Part shown: in pieces, positions 45,286-54,130 of the stretch
Position numbering within the stretch: position 1 is the first letter of the stretch
Layout of the letters: every line of letters begins with the position of its first letter
DNA from: Polyangiaceae bacterium
GTDB taxonomy: Bacteria > Myxococcota_A > Polyangia > Polyangiales > Polyangiaceae
NCBI GenBank assembly: GCA_025936115.1
Contig: JAICTZ010000040.1
Location: forward strand, 1 to 64,000
Reading direction: 5' to 3'
DNA: 64,000 nt
Position numbers and translations under genes: made by a program
The notes under the pieces: model-generated
Told to the model about the DNA's origin: nothing
Seen by the model: only the letters and a program-made list of their open reading frames with translations
Databases searched by the model: none

Positions 45286-45791
45286 ATGTTCGCCGCCAAG
45301 CCGCCCGTCGCCGCTGCCAAAGCCGAACGCTACCGCGAGCTCAACGAGCAGCTCGTCGCGCTGCTCGCGGACGAATCCGACGGTTTGGCCAACGCCGCGA
45401 ACATGGCGGCGTTTTTCTACGGAGCGCTGCCGGATCTCAACTGGGGCTCGGCTTCTATTTTCTGCGCGGCACCGAGCTCGTGCTCGGCCCCTTTCAGGGA
45501 AAAATTGCGTGCGTCCGCATCGCGCTCGGCCGCGGGGTGTGCGGCGCGGCAGCGCGTCAGCGCAAGACGGTCGTGGTGCCCGACGTGCGTGCCTTCCCGG
45601 ACCACATTGCCTGCGACGCCGCCTCACGCTCGGAAATCGTGGTGCCGCTCCTGCGTGGTGAGCGCCTGCTCGGCGTGCTCGACGTGGACAGCCCGCACGA
45701 GAATCGCTTCGATGCCGACGACGCCGCGGGGCTCGAAACGGCGGTCAAGCGCCTGCTCGCCGGCTCCGATCTCTCGCGGCTGACGGATTGA
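45286..45791 (+). pseudogene. Free methionine-(R)-sulfoxide reductase (GAF domain), frameshifted
   Basis: The first frame reads KAERYRELNEQLVALLADES and ends at GALPDLNW. The second reads GFYFLRGTELVLGPFQGKIA, CVRIALGRGVCG, DHIACDAASRSEIVVPLL and LLGVLDVDSPHENRF, in another frame. Five bases sit between the codons of LNW and GFY where three or six are expected, so one base is lost or two gained at the GGGG tract near 45443. The Cys residues of the fRMsr active site (IACVR, GVCG, IACD) are retained. A sequencing error in the G tract would restore a normal gene of about 165 residues. Confidence 0.85.
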
Positions 45792-45811
45792 GGCTCGTGA
45801 CGCGGGCGTCA

Positions 45812-45843
45812 GGCTCGGGCGTCCGATGGAGAACGCCCGAGCC
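45812..45843. terminator. Hairpin between convergent genes
   Basis: An 11-bp perfect stem (GGCTCGGGCGT, 45812-45822, against 45833-45843) with a 10-base loop sits between the reductase pseudogene and the convergent 45854-49060 gene. No T-run follows on either side, so efficiency is uncertain. Confidence 0.5.
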
Positions 45844-45853
45844 GCGAGGCAAG

Positions 45854-48800
45854 TTACTTCTTCAAATACAGGCAGGTCGCTGTCGCCAGGATCCTGTTCG
45901 GATCGTTGGCTGACGAAGGTGACACCTTCAAATGATAGCCGGTCGTCGCATCGATGTAGATCTGCGCGTACGGCTGGATGGAACCTCCGTTCCCGTCAGA
46001 CACTACCTTCCCCCAGTCGCCCGCAATGCCGTCGATGTAGCAAATCGTATTGGCCACATCGGCGGTCAGCACCACGTCGTCGTAGGACGTTACCGAGTGA
46101 ACGGCGTAGTGCGCACTTGCCTGCCAGTTCGCGCAGCTGTTGCCCCAACTCTCGGCGGTGAACCACTGATTGATGACTCCGTCCGGGGCGTTGTCGTGCG
46201 TTTGGGCGAGCGTGGTCGCGCCCCCGTCGTCCGAGACGAGCAAGTACGAGTGGGCGTACGGCTCGCCCTCTCCGTTCACGACGGACCCGCGCGTCACGTT
46301 ACCGATGAGGCCCGACAGGAACGCTGCACTCGTGCCGGCCGTGGCGTCTACGGTCGCGCTCGTCGTGGCTTGGCTCCCGTCGTGATCGGTGATGCTGTAG
46401 TAGCTGCTGCCGCAAGCCTTGGGATCGGGCACCGAGTCGATTTGCTCGAACGCAACCGCGTCGACCGCGCCGCCCGGGCCGCCGGGGGGTGGCGGATTAT
46501 TGCTACCGTTCTGAATGTCGGTGGCGTCGAGCCCCCAAGCCAGCATCCATTGTCCAGACGGTTCGATGTAGATGCGCAGGTAGCTTCCGCGGAACGTCGG
46601 AGCCTGGGTCGGCGGATCCCAGGGGGGATTCGCGACGGCAGGCGGCGTGTTCATGTACGGATCCCAGGGTGAGTTTTGGTAAAACGGCCCGTGGATGCTG
46701 GTGAAGAAGTAGAAGCCGGGTCTGCCGCCGGGTTGCCCGAGCGGTTGCTTGCCACTGTTTTTCCAGCTCGTCGGGTCGGCGGAGCTGGTGGTGCCGTTGA
46801 CGACCGTGGGCGGCGGCGGACAAGTGTCGCCGCGAGCGAAGCGCGCCGCACTGCAGCCTGACGGAAGAGCCGTCCCGTCGGTAATCGCCTTCGCGCAGGT
46901 TTGAAACGAGACCGCATTCGCCTTCGTCGTGTCGCTGGCGGTGAAGTCGCCGGGCATCATCCAGATGGGCGAGCTCGTCTTGTCGACCAACTTGCCGTGA
47001 GGGAGCTTGTTCGGCTGGCCCCCGCTGTCCAGATCCTCCGTGGCTTCTTTGCCGAAGTTCAGGCTCGTGCCGCTCCCGTCGTTCCAGTGCCCGTCCTTCT
47101 TACTGATGCCCATGCGGTGGCAATTGGTGCACGTCGCGTCAGCGGTATTGGTGACCGAATAGGCCTCCCACGACTGGAAGTTCAGACCGACGAAGCTGTA
47201 GGGCTGACTCCGGTTCCAGACGCCTACTAGGTCGCTCAGCAGCGTTCCCGGCAGGTAGTTCTTGTCTTCGGCCGGAGGATTCGGGCGATTCGGGTTCGCG
47301 GTGTTGCCGAAGTCCTTGTAAAAGGGCCAAACTTGCCCGAGCTGCGCGAGGTACGGCGAGCGAACGAGCGGGCCGTTGTCATGGCACCGAACACAATTGG
47401 TGTTCGCGGCCACCTGCGGCGTCTCCCAATAGCTCGTGTCACCGGAGCTCGGCGCGGGGGCATTGTGAGGGAGCTTCGCGTGCAGCGCTTGGTAGAAGCA
47501 GGTGGCGCCGCTGTTGGCGTTGTATTGGATCACGGCGACATCGCCGTATTCGCCGGGGCCGTTCCCTTCTGCGGCGGCCTTGTGTCGGCAGTGCGCGACG
47601 ACGTAGACGCCGTCGTTGCTCACGTTGCGATGGAGCACGTGAAAATGGCTGCCGGGATCGCACTGGCTGTTGAGCACGTTCGGTGCCTCGCACGGTCCCG
47701 AACCGCTCGTGCCCTGCCGTGGGGGTTCGGTGGCGTCCAGATCGTCGCAGTCGAACGGGGGCACGGTGATGCCGTTCATCGCCTTGTCGCAGCGAGCAGC
47801 GAATTCAGGCAGGGTTTCGTCCCCGGAGCGGCACGGGCGAGTGAGCGCGTCCAGATTCAGACGATCCGGCCGGTCCGGGATGGGCGCGTCGAGTACGTGA
47901 ATTGGAACGCGTGAGGTCCCCGTGCGACCCGACGGATCCGTCATCGCGATCGTGACCGTGAAATCACCCGGATCCAGGGGCGTGAAGTTCGCGGTGCTGC
48001 CGAGTCGATCGATGGTGTAGTGCAGGCCCGGCGGCGTCGTCGTTACCGTCCACGTGTACGTGAGCGGCGCGCCGAACCCGGGTGGTCTCGAGCGCACCGT
48101 GAGGTAAACGGGCTGGGTCACCTTCACCGTTTCACCCGGTACGACCTCGACGTTGGGCACGAACGAAGACGCCTGCGCCATCACCGTCGCACCCGGATAA
48201 ATCTCGAGCCCTTTGGCGAAGAACGCTCCCCGATGCGAAAGCGAACCGACCGTCACGCGCGCGGACGGAGCAACGAAGGTTCCGAGGAACGACGCTTCGA
48301 TCGCTACCGGCGCGGTCCCGGCGAACCCCATCAGGATGTTGGCCGGTGTGTTCGCGGTGTCCGAGACGGTTCCGCGATAAATGACGGAATTAGCGACGTA
48401 AATCGTGATCGGGCCGTTCCGGTCGTCGAGTGAGACGCTGGCCCGAGATTCGAAGTCGAGGGACTGGAAGAAGTATGTCCCTGGCGTCAGCGTGAGCTTG
48501 GCGGTGGGCTGGACGGTCACTGCGCCGTACGAGCCCGGCGACAGAGTGCGCGTCGCGTTTGGTTGTAAAATGACGTCGCCAGTCGGGCTCGGAAACGTGA
48601 CGGTCCAGCTGACCGTATCGAGCGTGAACGGCGTATTCGCGACGGTCGGGCCCGGGTTGACAGACGCCGTCGGTGCGACGGTCACGGCGTGCTGGCCGTG
48701 AATGGAACCAGCGACGCGCGCGCGGTCACGCACGACGATGGGGCCGACGCTCCAGATATTACCGACTTGCGTGTCGGTGCCGACGTTCGTCTGAGCGGCG

Positions 48801-49060
48801 CCGAGATTCACTATCGTCGCGGGAGTGCCGCCGGGCGTTCTGACGACCGTCCTGTCGTCGATGAGGAGCGTGTCATTTGCCCCTGCACCGATGGATTGCA
48901 TCGGCACCTGCGACGGAAGGTTAATCGTAAAAGTGGTCGGGCCAACCAGCGCCCCGCTCGCTATCCCTGTTTGTTCTGCCGATTTGTCGCGTGTCGCCGA
49001 GCAATCCGTCAGCGCGAACGCAAAGAACGCCAGACACAAAATTCCGTATGATCTCTTCAT
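45854..49060 (-). CDS. Large lipoprotein with PKD-like domain and two haem c motifs
   Basis: The ATG at 49060 gives a signal peptide with lipobox LTDC; the frame is open 141 bases further. 1068 residues. A DUF7305-like beta-helical region (about 100-300: GSYGAVTVQPTAKLTLTPGT, VAPSARVTVGSLSHRGAFFA) is followed by a PKD/Ig-like domain (305-390). Next come a Cys-rich segment, then CVRCH (556-560) and CTNCH (644-648), each a covalent haem-binding motif. A C-terminal beta-rich domain ends ILATATCLYLKK. Probably an envelope-anchored multihaem redox protein. It stands alone on the minus strand. Confidence 0.8.
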   Translation of the reverse strand: MKRSYGILCLAFFAFALTDCSATRDKSAEQTGIASGALVGPTTFTINLPSQVPMQSIGAGANDTLLIDDRTVVRTPGGTPATIVNLGAAQTNVGTDTQVGNIWSVGPIVVRDRARVAGSIHGQHAVTVAPTASVNPGPTVANTPFTLDTVSWTVTFPSPTGDVILQPNATRTLSPGSYGAVTVQPTAKLTLTPGTYFFQSLDFESRASVSLDDRNGPITIYVANSVIYRGTVSDTANTPANILMGFAGTAPVAIEASFLGTFVAPSARVTVGSLSHRGAFFAKGLEIYPGATVMAQASSFVPNVEVVPGETVKVTQPVYLTVRSRPPGFGAPLTYTWTVTTTPPGLHYTIDRLGSTANFTPLDPGDFTVTIAMTDPSGRTGTSRVPIHVLDAPIPDRPDRLNLDALTRPCRSGDETLPEFAARCDKAMNGITVPPFDCDDLDATEPPRQGTSGSGPCEAPNVLNSQCDPGSHFHVLHRNVSNDGVYVVAHCRHKAAAEGNGPGEYGDVAVIQYNANSGATCFYQALHAKLPHNAPAPSSGDTSYWETPQVAANTNCVRCHDNGPLVRSPYLAQLGQVWPFYKDFGNTANPNRPNPPAEDKNYLPGTLLSDLVGVWNRSQPYSFVGLNFQSWEAYSVTNTADATCTNCHRMGISKKDGHWNDGSGTSLNFGKEATEDLDSGGQPNKLPHGKLVDKTSSPIWMMPGDFTASDTTKANAVSFQTCAKAITDGTALPSGCSAARFARGDTCPPPPTVVNGTTSSADPTSWKNSGKQPLGQPGGRPGFYFFTSIHGPFYQNSPWDPYMNTPPAVANPPWDPPTQAPTFRGSYLRIYIEPSGQWMLAWGLDATDIQNGSNNPPPPGGPGGAVDAVAFEQIDSVPDPKACGSSYYSITDHDGSQATTSATVDATAGTSAAFLSGLIGNVTRGSVVNGEGEPYAHSYLLVSDDGGATTLAQTHDNAPDGVINQWFTAESWGNSCANWQASAHYAVHSVTSYDDVVLTADVANTICYIDGIAGDWGKVVSDGNGGSIQPYAQIYIDATTGYHLKVSPSSANDPNRILATATCLYLKK

Positions 49061-49305
49061 GATTGACCCCAGGCCGCGGCCACCAATCTCCGCGACCGAC
49101 CCCGATCGCACGTTCGGTCTATCACGCGTCAGGTTCACGGTGTTGATCAAACGCCGCCGCGGGTGATCATTTCTTCCATACACGGGCCGGACGGCGTGCA
49201 CTCACCCCCGCGGATGACGAGCTTGCAGCACGCCGTCCGGTCACACATGCCGAACGGACGCTGCTCGCGGCCGTAACCCAGCTGGGAGATCAGCGTGCGG
49301 GGCGT

Positions 49306-50121
49306 TTAGGGGCAGAACGTGACGACGACATCGTCTGTTGGATCGCCGCTCGACACGCCGGTCCCTTCGCAGCCCGGCCGCGAGCAACAGTCCGTTGATG
49401 CGTCACAGAGGTCGCTGCATGCGATCACCCGTCCGCATGCGTTTTTCACGACGGACGCATCGTCGCAGCTGCTGAGGTCGGCGGAGCACTCGTGAGTCCC
49501 GCACGAGCCGCCTTCAACGCGGAGGCTCAAGTTGTACGCCGTACCAAACCCACTCTCGAGCGCGAAGGTCGTCGCGTTCTGCCCGAGACGACCGACGAAA
49601 ACGGGGCAAACGAAGCCGCCGCAATCGCCGGTCTGACAAGTGCCGTTGCCGTCCAGATCGAAGCTGCAGCCCGTGCGGCCCCAGAACGCGATCTCCCGCA
49701 CGCCGCCGTAAACGGTGATGGATCGATCACTCGTGGGCGCCATCGGGAACCAGAGTTGCGTATCGATCACGCTATTATCGAGCCCGCCGGTGGATCCGTA
49801 CGCCGGCCACACCGTTTCGGTGCAGCGATTGTGCAGCGTTACCTGGAACGATCCGAGCGCGTCGAGCGGCGGTGGCTCGAAGGGCTTCACATCCGGCACC
49901 GCGGACCTAGGCTCCGCGCACATTCCCGCTGCGTTCGCGCCGGCCGCCGACCCTGCCGCGCCGCTCGCTGATCCCCCGGCGCCGCTCGCCGATCCCCCGG
50001 CGCCGCTCGCTGTCCCTCTCGTGCCGCCCGACTGGCCGCCTGACCCTCGGTGCGTCGATTCGCCCCCGCAGCCGGCAAGGGACAAGGCAATCAGAAGCGC
50101 GATCCTTTGCGTCAAGCCCAC
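49306..50121 (-). CDS. Thaumatin-like lipoprotein
   Basis: The GTG at 50121 (or TTG at 50115) starts a leader with lipobox LSLAGC; the longer frame upstream lacks a leader. About 60 residues of Gly/Ser/Ala linker follow. The rest matches thaumatin-family landmarks in order: FQVTLHNRCTETVWPAYG, then VREIAFWGRTGCSFDLDGNG, TCQTGDCGGFVCPVF and YNLSLRVEGGSCGTHECSAD, CGRVIACSDLCD, and a terminal GDPTDDVVVTFCP. About sixteen Cys are present, as expected for eight disulfides. Thaumatin-like proteins are best known from plants and fungi, where many bind or cleave beta-glucans. A role in glucan binding here is inferred. Confidence 0.85.
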   Translation of the reverse strand: MGLTQRIALLIALSLAGCGGESTHRGSGGQSGGTRGTASGAGGSASGAGGSASGAAGSAAGANAAGMCAEPRSAVPDVKPFEPPPLDALGSFQVTLHNRCTETVWPAYGSTGGLDNSVIDTQLWFPMAPTSDRSITVYGGVREIAFWGRTGCSFDLDGNGTCQTGDCGGFVCPVFVGRLGQNATTFALESGFGTAYNLSLRVEGGSCGTHECSADLSSCDDASVVKNACGRVIACSDLCDASTDCCSRPGCEGTGVSSGDPTDDVVVTFCP

Positions 50122-50322
50122 CGCCGCCAGTGTAACCGATTCCGAGCGCGATGCAGCGACGTGTCTTCGCGCCTCGAAAGGTGCGCGACGTTTACGGCGA
50201 CCTTGGCGTGGAGGCGCGTTGAACGCCGCGTGAGAGTATTTTTGCAACGCTCAGCGGCGGGCTACCCATGTACTTCCCGGCGTTAGCGACGGCGATTCGC
50301 TCGGTCTAAATTCGCGGGCGGG

Positions 50323-50589
50323 TTGGACACTACGGTCGAGCGGGCGACGCGCGGAGCAACAGCGATCGGTGGGCGAGTGCAGGCGTTCGGCACGGCCTAT
50401 CGTTTGAGTCCGCGTGAACGTCAGATCCTCGAGCTGGTCTGTTGCGGCCAGCATCCGAAAGCAGTCGGAAACCTGGTCGGTTGCGGCTACGCGAGCGTGC
50501 GGACGCACCTGCGCCGAACCTACAAGAAAGTCGGCTGTTCCGGCGTGCGCGAGCTGATGATCCGCTTCTTCTCGGAAGCGCACGGCTAG
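50323..50589 (+). CDS. Small LuxR-type helix-turn-helix protein
   Basis: 88 residues from a TTG at 50323. Residues 27-80 are a LuxR/GerE DNA-binding domain: YRLSPRERQILELVCCGQHP, VGNLVGCGYASVRTHLRRTY and KKVGCSGVRELMIRF. There is no receiver, PAS or autoinducer-binding domain, so regulation must depend on expression or a partner. It is divergent from the thaumatin-like gene (about 200 bases apart) and may control it. The last four bases overlap the stop of the convergent neighbour. Confidence 0.75.
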   Translation: MDTTVERATRGATAIGGRVQAFGTAYRLSPRERQILELVCCGQHPKAVGNLVGCGYASVRTHLRRTYKKVGCSGVRELMIRFFSEAHG

Positions 50590-51191
50590 GCCGCGTCGGT
50601 CATCAGGTACAAAACGTACGATGCTTTCCCCTGCGGCTCGGCGACGTGATCGGCAACGATCTTCGGGAACACGCGGCCACAGGCGCGCACGAAGCGGTGC
50701 AATTCCGAGCTCGTCGCGTCGTCGTCGCTCAGCTGCACGCGACACGTTTTCGAGCGGCAATCCAGCGCGCGCAATGCGCCGCCGAGCGCTCCTAAGCCCG
50801 CGACCGTTTCTCGCAGCGTCGACGTCTTCTCGGATGACCACGCGACGTTGCGCGTCTCGGCCTGAAAGTTCGCCGCTGTCGTCGCGAGCATGGCACTGCG
50901 CGCCGCGACCCAGGCGGCGCGTTCAGGGGAGTCGAGGTCTCGTCCTGACCGCGGCCGTTCTCTGCTTTCCGCCGGGGGGACCTCCTTCACCGGCTCAGCC
51001 GAAGCCGCCGCGACGGCTGCCGCTAGCCGGCCGGTCTCCGCTTGCAACGCGTTGACACCAGCTATGTTGGTGTGAAGTTCCTGGCGGAGCGCATCCACCT
51101 CCGCCCGCAAGGCGGTGATCGTGGCTGCCGCCACGAGGCCGATTGCGCCCGCAGCCAGGATGAGCGCGATGATTGGCTTGTACAAGTTCAC
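50586..51191 (-). CDS. Membrane-anchored coiled-coil protein
   Basis: 201 residues. One N-terminal transmembrane segment (IIALILAAGAIGLVAAATIT) is followed by a coiled coil (ALRAEVDALRQELHTNIAGV, NALQAETGRLAA) and a C-terminal domain of about 110 residues with LDCRSKTCRVQLSDDD, where the two Cys are close enough to pair. The GTG at 51191 abuts the GAGGAG ribosome-binding site, so the TTG at 51185 may be the real start. Similar small anchored proteins are common in myxobacteria; function unknown. Confidence 0.7.
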   Translation of the reverse strand: MNLYKPIIALILAAGAIGLVAAATITALRAEVDALRQELHTNIAGVNALQAETGRLAAAVAAASAEPVKEVPPAESRERPRSGRDLDSPERAAWVAARSAMLATTAANFQAETRNVAWSSEKTSTLRETVAGLGALGGALRALDCRSKTCRVQLSDDDATSSELHRFVRACGRVFPKIVADHVAEPQGKASYVLYLMTDAA

Positions 51192-51220
51192 TCCTCGCGG
51201 CCGCGACGCCAGGCCAGTGA

Positions 51221-51703
51221 CTATTGAGCGATATCGAGCCCAAAGAGCCTACAGCTCGAGCCTGCGCTCGAAACCGGAAACGCGCATTGGATCTCGGCGA
51301 ATCCCCAGTAGCTCATCGGAATCGTGACGGCCTGATCCATCGTGCCCGACAGGAGCAACGAGTTGCCACCTAGCCAAGTACCGTCGTAATCGAAGGACTC
51401 GAGGTCGCAGGTGATGTATCCAGTCGAGCAGTATCCTTCGCCGTAAATCGTCACCGAGTCGCCGCCCGCGGGCGTGTAGATGATCGGCGCGATGAGAGCT
51501 AAAGCATCCTCGACGTCGGCGCACGCCCCCGTCGTCGAGCTCCGAAAGACGCCGTTGTCCCAATAGGTAAAACACGCGTCATGCCCATCGACGCTGTGAA
51601 ATATACTCGCGTGGACGTTGGTCGTCGTCGCGCCCGCGCTCGGAACGAACGCCACCAGGCTCAAGAGGCCCACCCCGAAACCCCGCGTCATCCTCAGTGC
51701 CAT
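51221..51703 (-). CDS. Secreted hypothetical protein
   Basis: 160 residues with a cleavable signal peptide (GVGLLSLVAFVPSAGA, cleavage near residue 26). The mature part of about 135 residues has six Cys (ACFTYW, GACAD, GYCSTGYITCD, QCAFP, SCRLFG), beta-type composition and aromatic residues. Probably a disulfide-stabilised extracellular protein. Family not recognised. It lies 29 bases upstream of the coiled-coil protein on the same strand, so co-transcription is likely. Confidence 0.7.
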   Translation of the reverse strand: MALRMTRGFGVGLLSLVAFVPSAGATTTNVHASIFHSVDGHDACFTYWDNGVFRSSTTGACADVEDALALIAPIIYTPAGGDSVTIYGEGYCSTGYITCDLESFDYDGTWLGGNSLLLSGTMDQAVTIPMSYWGFAEIQCAFPVSSAGSSCRLFGLDIAQ

Positions 51704-52052
51704 TTTTGTCTCACCGTCTCTTGGTCCTGATCGAGCAGCCGAAACGGCTTCTCACCGGCCCGACGCGCACCCTACGGCGCGGCTCTCACTCCGCAGAGTC
51801 GCCATTTTGGGTACACGACCCAGGGAGATCCGGCGACGCACGAGTGCCGAGGCTCAACTTGCGCCGCGGTGGCGCAGTTCCCGACGCGTTCGTGGCGCTA
51901 TTCGCGCCCTCGGAGGGCGTTACGAACGCTGAGTTGACCGCGGCGAGTGGCACGTAGCGTGCACAGCGGGTCGGCGTTACGGAGCGGTTTCGGGATCGCC
52001 GCGTCGAGCTCGTTCCGAATTGAATTGGGTCGCGGCTGGAGGAGTGTGTCGC
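51704..52052. other. Divergent intergenic region without recognisable gene
   Basis: About 350 bases between the minus-strand secreted protein and the plus-strand lipoprotein. A short hairpin (CGCCCT-CGG-AGGGCG, 51905-51919) is the only structure noticed. It presumably carries two divergent promoters. Confidence 0.4.
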
Positions 52053-53156
52053 ATGAAAAATGTCTTGATTACGGGAGGCCTATTGCTCCTGGCCGGGTGC
52101 GCCGTCGCACCAGCGTCGTCGGAGGATCAGTCAGCGGACAATGTCGCAACGACGACCGAAGCCTTGAACGTCAACAAGATCACGGCGTGGCAGGCGCTTC
52201 CCCAGGCAAACCTGGCGCTGTGGCCCGCGATCATCAGCTCCTACAGCAGCAGCTACCGCTATTGGAACGTTTGCAGCGTGACCACGGTCCAGACCATCGT
52301 CTGCAACATGCGTCAGGTCATCTTCGGCACGGACTACGGCTGGAGCGGCTGGACGCCGCTGAACCCGGCGCCCCCCGCCGGCGTGACGTTCGGGCCGAAC
52401 GGGAGCCCTCCCGCACTCGCGCAGTGGTTGGACAACTACGGCGTGTCGAACGGCGCAGTCGCCGCACGACAGGCGACGGGCAGCTCACCGGGCTCGATTT
52501 GGATGCTCGTCCAGCAGCACGCCGGGCCCAGCACTTGGTATCTCGTCCCGGATAGCGGACAAGACGCGGGTTTCACCGCGACGAGCAACTTCAGCTTGGC
52601 TGCTGCTTCCGGCTACCTCTACATCGTCGCTTCGAAATGCTCCGGGTCCACCTGCACGGCGTTCTTCACACGCAATTACGTCGCGGCCGGCTACTCGAAC
52701 ACGGGTTGGTCCCCCTGGGTCGCAGACAGCGGCTACGGCGTCTTCAACGCGCCCGTGTATGCGAGCGCTGCCCCGAACGCCGGAAGCCTGATCGTCTCTG
52801 GCATCGGAACGGACAATAACGCTTACATTTCGGAGATCGTGAACAGTAACTGGCAAGGCGGCTGGTCGTGGGACGGCGGCGTCTTTTACGACTCCCCGAC
52901 CCCCACCACTTTCTCGAGCTACGCGGGCGACGTAGAGCTCTTTGGCCTCGGCACGAACTACCAACAATGGGAAGGCAGCCTCAACTCAGACCGCACCCAA
53001 TTCGACGGCTACTATCAAATGAGTAGTGGTGGCTTCTTCACCCGGAGCCCCGCCGCCTACGCGCCAGCGCCCAACATCATCACGCTCGCGACGTCGGGTT
53101 GGGACTTCGAGACCGGGGCAGTGACCGACTACGTCGCCGACTACACGGGCCCTTAA
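52053..53156 (+). CDS. Hypothetical lipoprotein
   Basis: 367 residues. GGAGGAG lies eight bases before the ATG at 52053. The leader MKNVLITGGLLLLAGC has a lipobox. The mature protein is beta-rich with repeated W/Y-containing strands (YSSSYRYWNVCSVTTVQTIV, YGWSGWTPLNPAPPAG, YSNTGWSPWVADSGYGVF, WQGGWSWDGGVFYDSP). The spacing suggests a beta-propeller or lectin-like repeat fold. Unlike its neighbours it has no long Gly/Ser linker. Family not recognised. It ends just before a bidirectional hairpin terminator. Confidence 0.75.
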   Translation: MKNVLITGGLLLLAGCAVAPASSEDQSADNVATTTEALNVNKITAWQALPQANLALWPAIISSYSSSYRYWNVCSVTTVQTIVCNMRQVIFGTDYGWSGWTPLNPAPPAGVTFGPNGSPPALAQWLDNYGVSNGAVAARQATGSSPGSIWMLVQQHAGPSTWYLVPDSGQDAGFTATSNFSLAAASGYLYIVASKCSGSTCTAFFTRNYVAAGYSNTGWSPWVADSGYGVFNAPVYASAAPNAGSLIVSGIGTDNNAYISEIVNSNWQGGWSWDGGVFYDSPTPTTFSSYAGDVELFGLGTNYQQWEGSLNSDRTQFDGYYQMSSGGFFTRSPAAYAPAPNIITLATSGWDFETGAVTDYVADYTGP

Positions 53157-53212
53157 CCGCCAAGCCCGGGAAGGCCGCGCCCGAAAGCCGCAGCCGTACC
53201 GCGCAGCCCGAG

Positions 53213-53242
53213 CCCCGTAATGACTTGACGGTCGTTACGGGG
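53213..53242. terminator. Bidirectional hairpin terminator
   Basis: A 12-bp stem with one G-T pair (CCCCGTAATGAC, 53213-53224, against 53231-53242) and a 6-base loop lies between two convergent genes. It overlaps the last codons of the AraC-type gene. The flanks lack long T-runs. Confidence 0.6.
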
Positions 53243-54059
53243 CCGAGCCGCGCGCGGACGCGAGTCGGAACGCGCGCGGGGTGAGCCCCATACCGCGCCG
53301 AAACGCCTGCGTGAACGCGCTCTGCGAGTGAAAGCCTACCTCGAGCGCCACCTCCACGATGGGCGCGTCGCTCGCCGACAGCAGCTCCACCGCGCGTTGG
53401 ACACGCGCTTGATTGACGAACGCCCGGAACGACACGCCGGTCTCGGCCGAGAAGCGGCGGCGCAGCGTCCGCGTCGAGGTCCCGGCCCGGCGCGCGGCGC
53501 CCGCGAGCGTCGCTTCGTTCAGGTTCGCGAGCACCCACTCGGTCGCGCGGAGGGTGAGCTCGGAGCGCGCTCGCGGCAACGCGTAGACGCTCGGCTGCTT
53601 CACCGCTTCCCCGAGCACGAGAAGCAGCGCGCGGAAGAACGTCGCGGCCTCACGATCGCGCGCGCGGCCCCGGGCGAGCGGCCAGCGACGAGCGTAGAGC
53701 AACATTTCGCGTACGAGCGCGGGAACGTCGAAGACGCGCACGTCGTCCCGGGGCAGCGTCGCGTGCTCGAAGTAGATCGAGAGGACCTTCGCGCCGTTCA
53801 GGTCGGTCGCATGCCGGACGCGCGCGGGGATCCATGCGGCGCGCTGCGGCGGCAGCAGGAACTCCGCCGACTCGGTTTGCAGGTGCGCGACGCCGCTCAT
53901 CGCGTAGAGCAGTTGATGCTGGCGGTGCGCATGAAAATCATAGCCAATGCGATCCGCGTCGTCCTCGAAGGCGAAGGCCAGACCGCGCCGGCGTGCGATG
54001 CCGATCGCGACCAGGCGCGCCCTCGTCTCGCGGGCTGAGAGTCGACGCGTCGCGGGCAT
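53235..54059 (-). CDS. AraC-family transcriptional regulator with cupin sensor
   Basis: 274 residues. The N-terminal 150 residues have the cupin pattern HAHRQHQLLYAMSGVAHLQT, then FLLPPQRAAWIPARVRHATD, expected to bind a small effector. The C-terminal part has the AraC/XylS double HTH: ATLAGAARRAGTSTRTLRRR and IVEVALEVGFHSQSAFTQAF, RRGMGLTPRAFR. It is divergent from a methyltransferase gene over a 71-base spacer, so that gene (and autoregulation) are the most likely targets. The sequence gives no hint of the effector. Confidence 0.9.
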   Translation of the reverse strand: MPATRRLSARETRARLVAIGIARRRGLAFAFEDDADRIGYDFHAHRQHQLLYAMSGVAHLQTESAEFLLPPQRAAWIPARVRHATDLNGAKVLSIYFEHATLPRDDVRVFDVPALVREMLLYARRWPLARGRARDREAATFFRALLLVLGEAVKQPSVYALPRARSELTLRATEWVLANLNEATLAGAARRAGTSTRTLRRRFSAETGVSFRAFVNQARVQRAVELLSASDAPIVEVALEVGFHSQSAFTQAFRRGMGLTPRAFRLASARGSAP

Positions 54060-54070
54060 GGCCTGAACTC

Positions 54071-54083
54071 GACAAATATTGTC
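54071..54083. promoter_or_regulatory. Small palindrome in divergent spacer
   Basis: GACAAATATTGTC, with 5-bp arms and a 3-base centre, lies in the 71-base spacer between the AraC-type regulator and the methyltransferase gene. It is a candidate operator or part of a divergent promoter; evidence is positional only. Confidence 0.3.
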
Positions 54084-54130
54084 CTATTGGCGGTAGAAGG
54101 CCAGCAGGCGCGGCGCGTATATTGGCTCGC

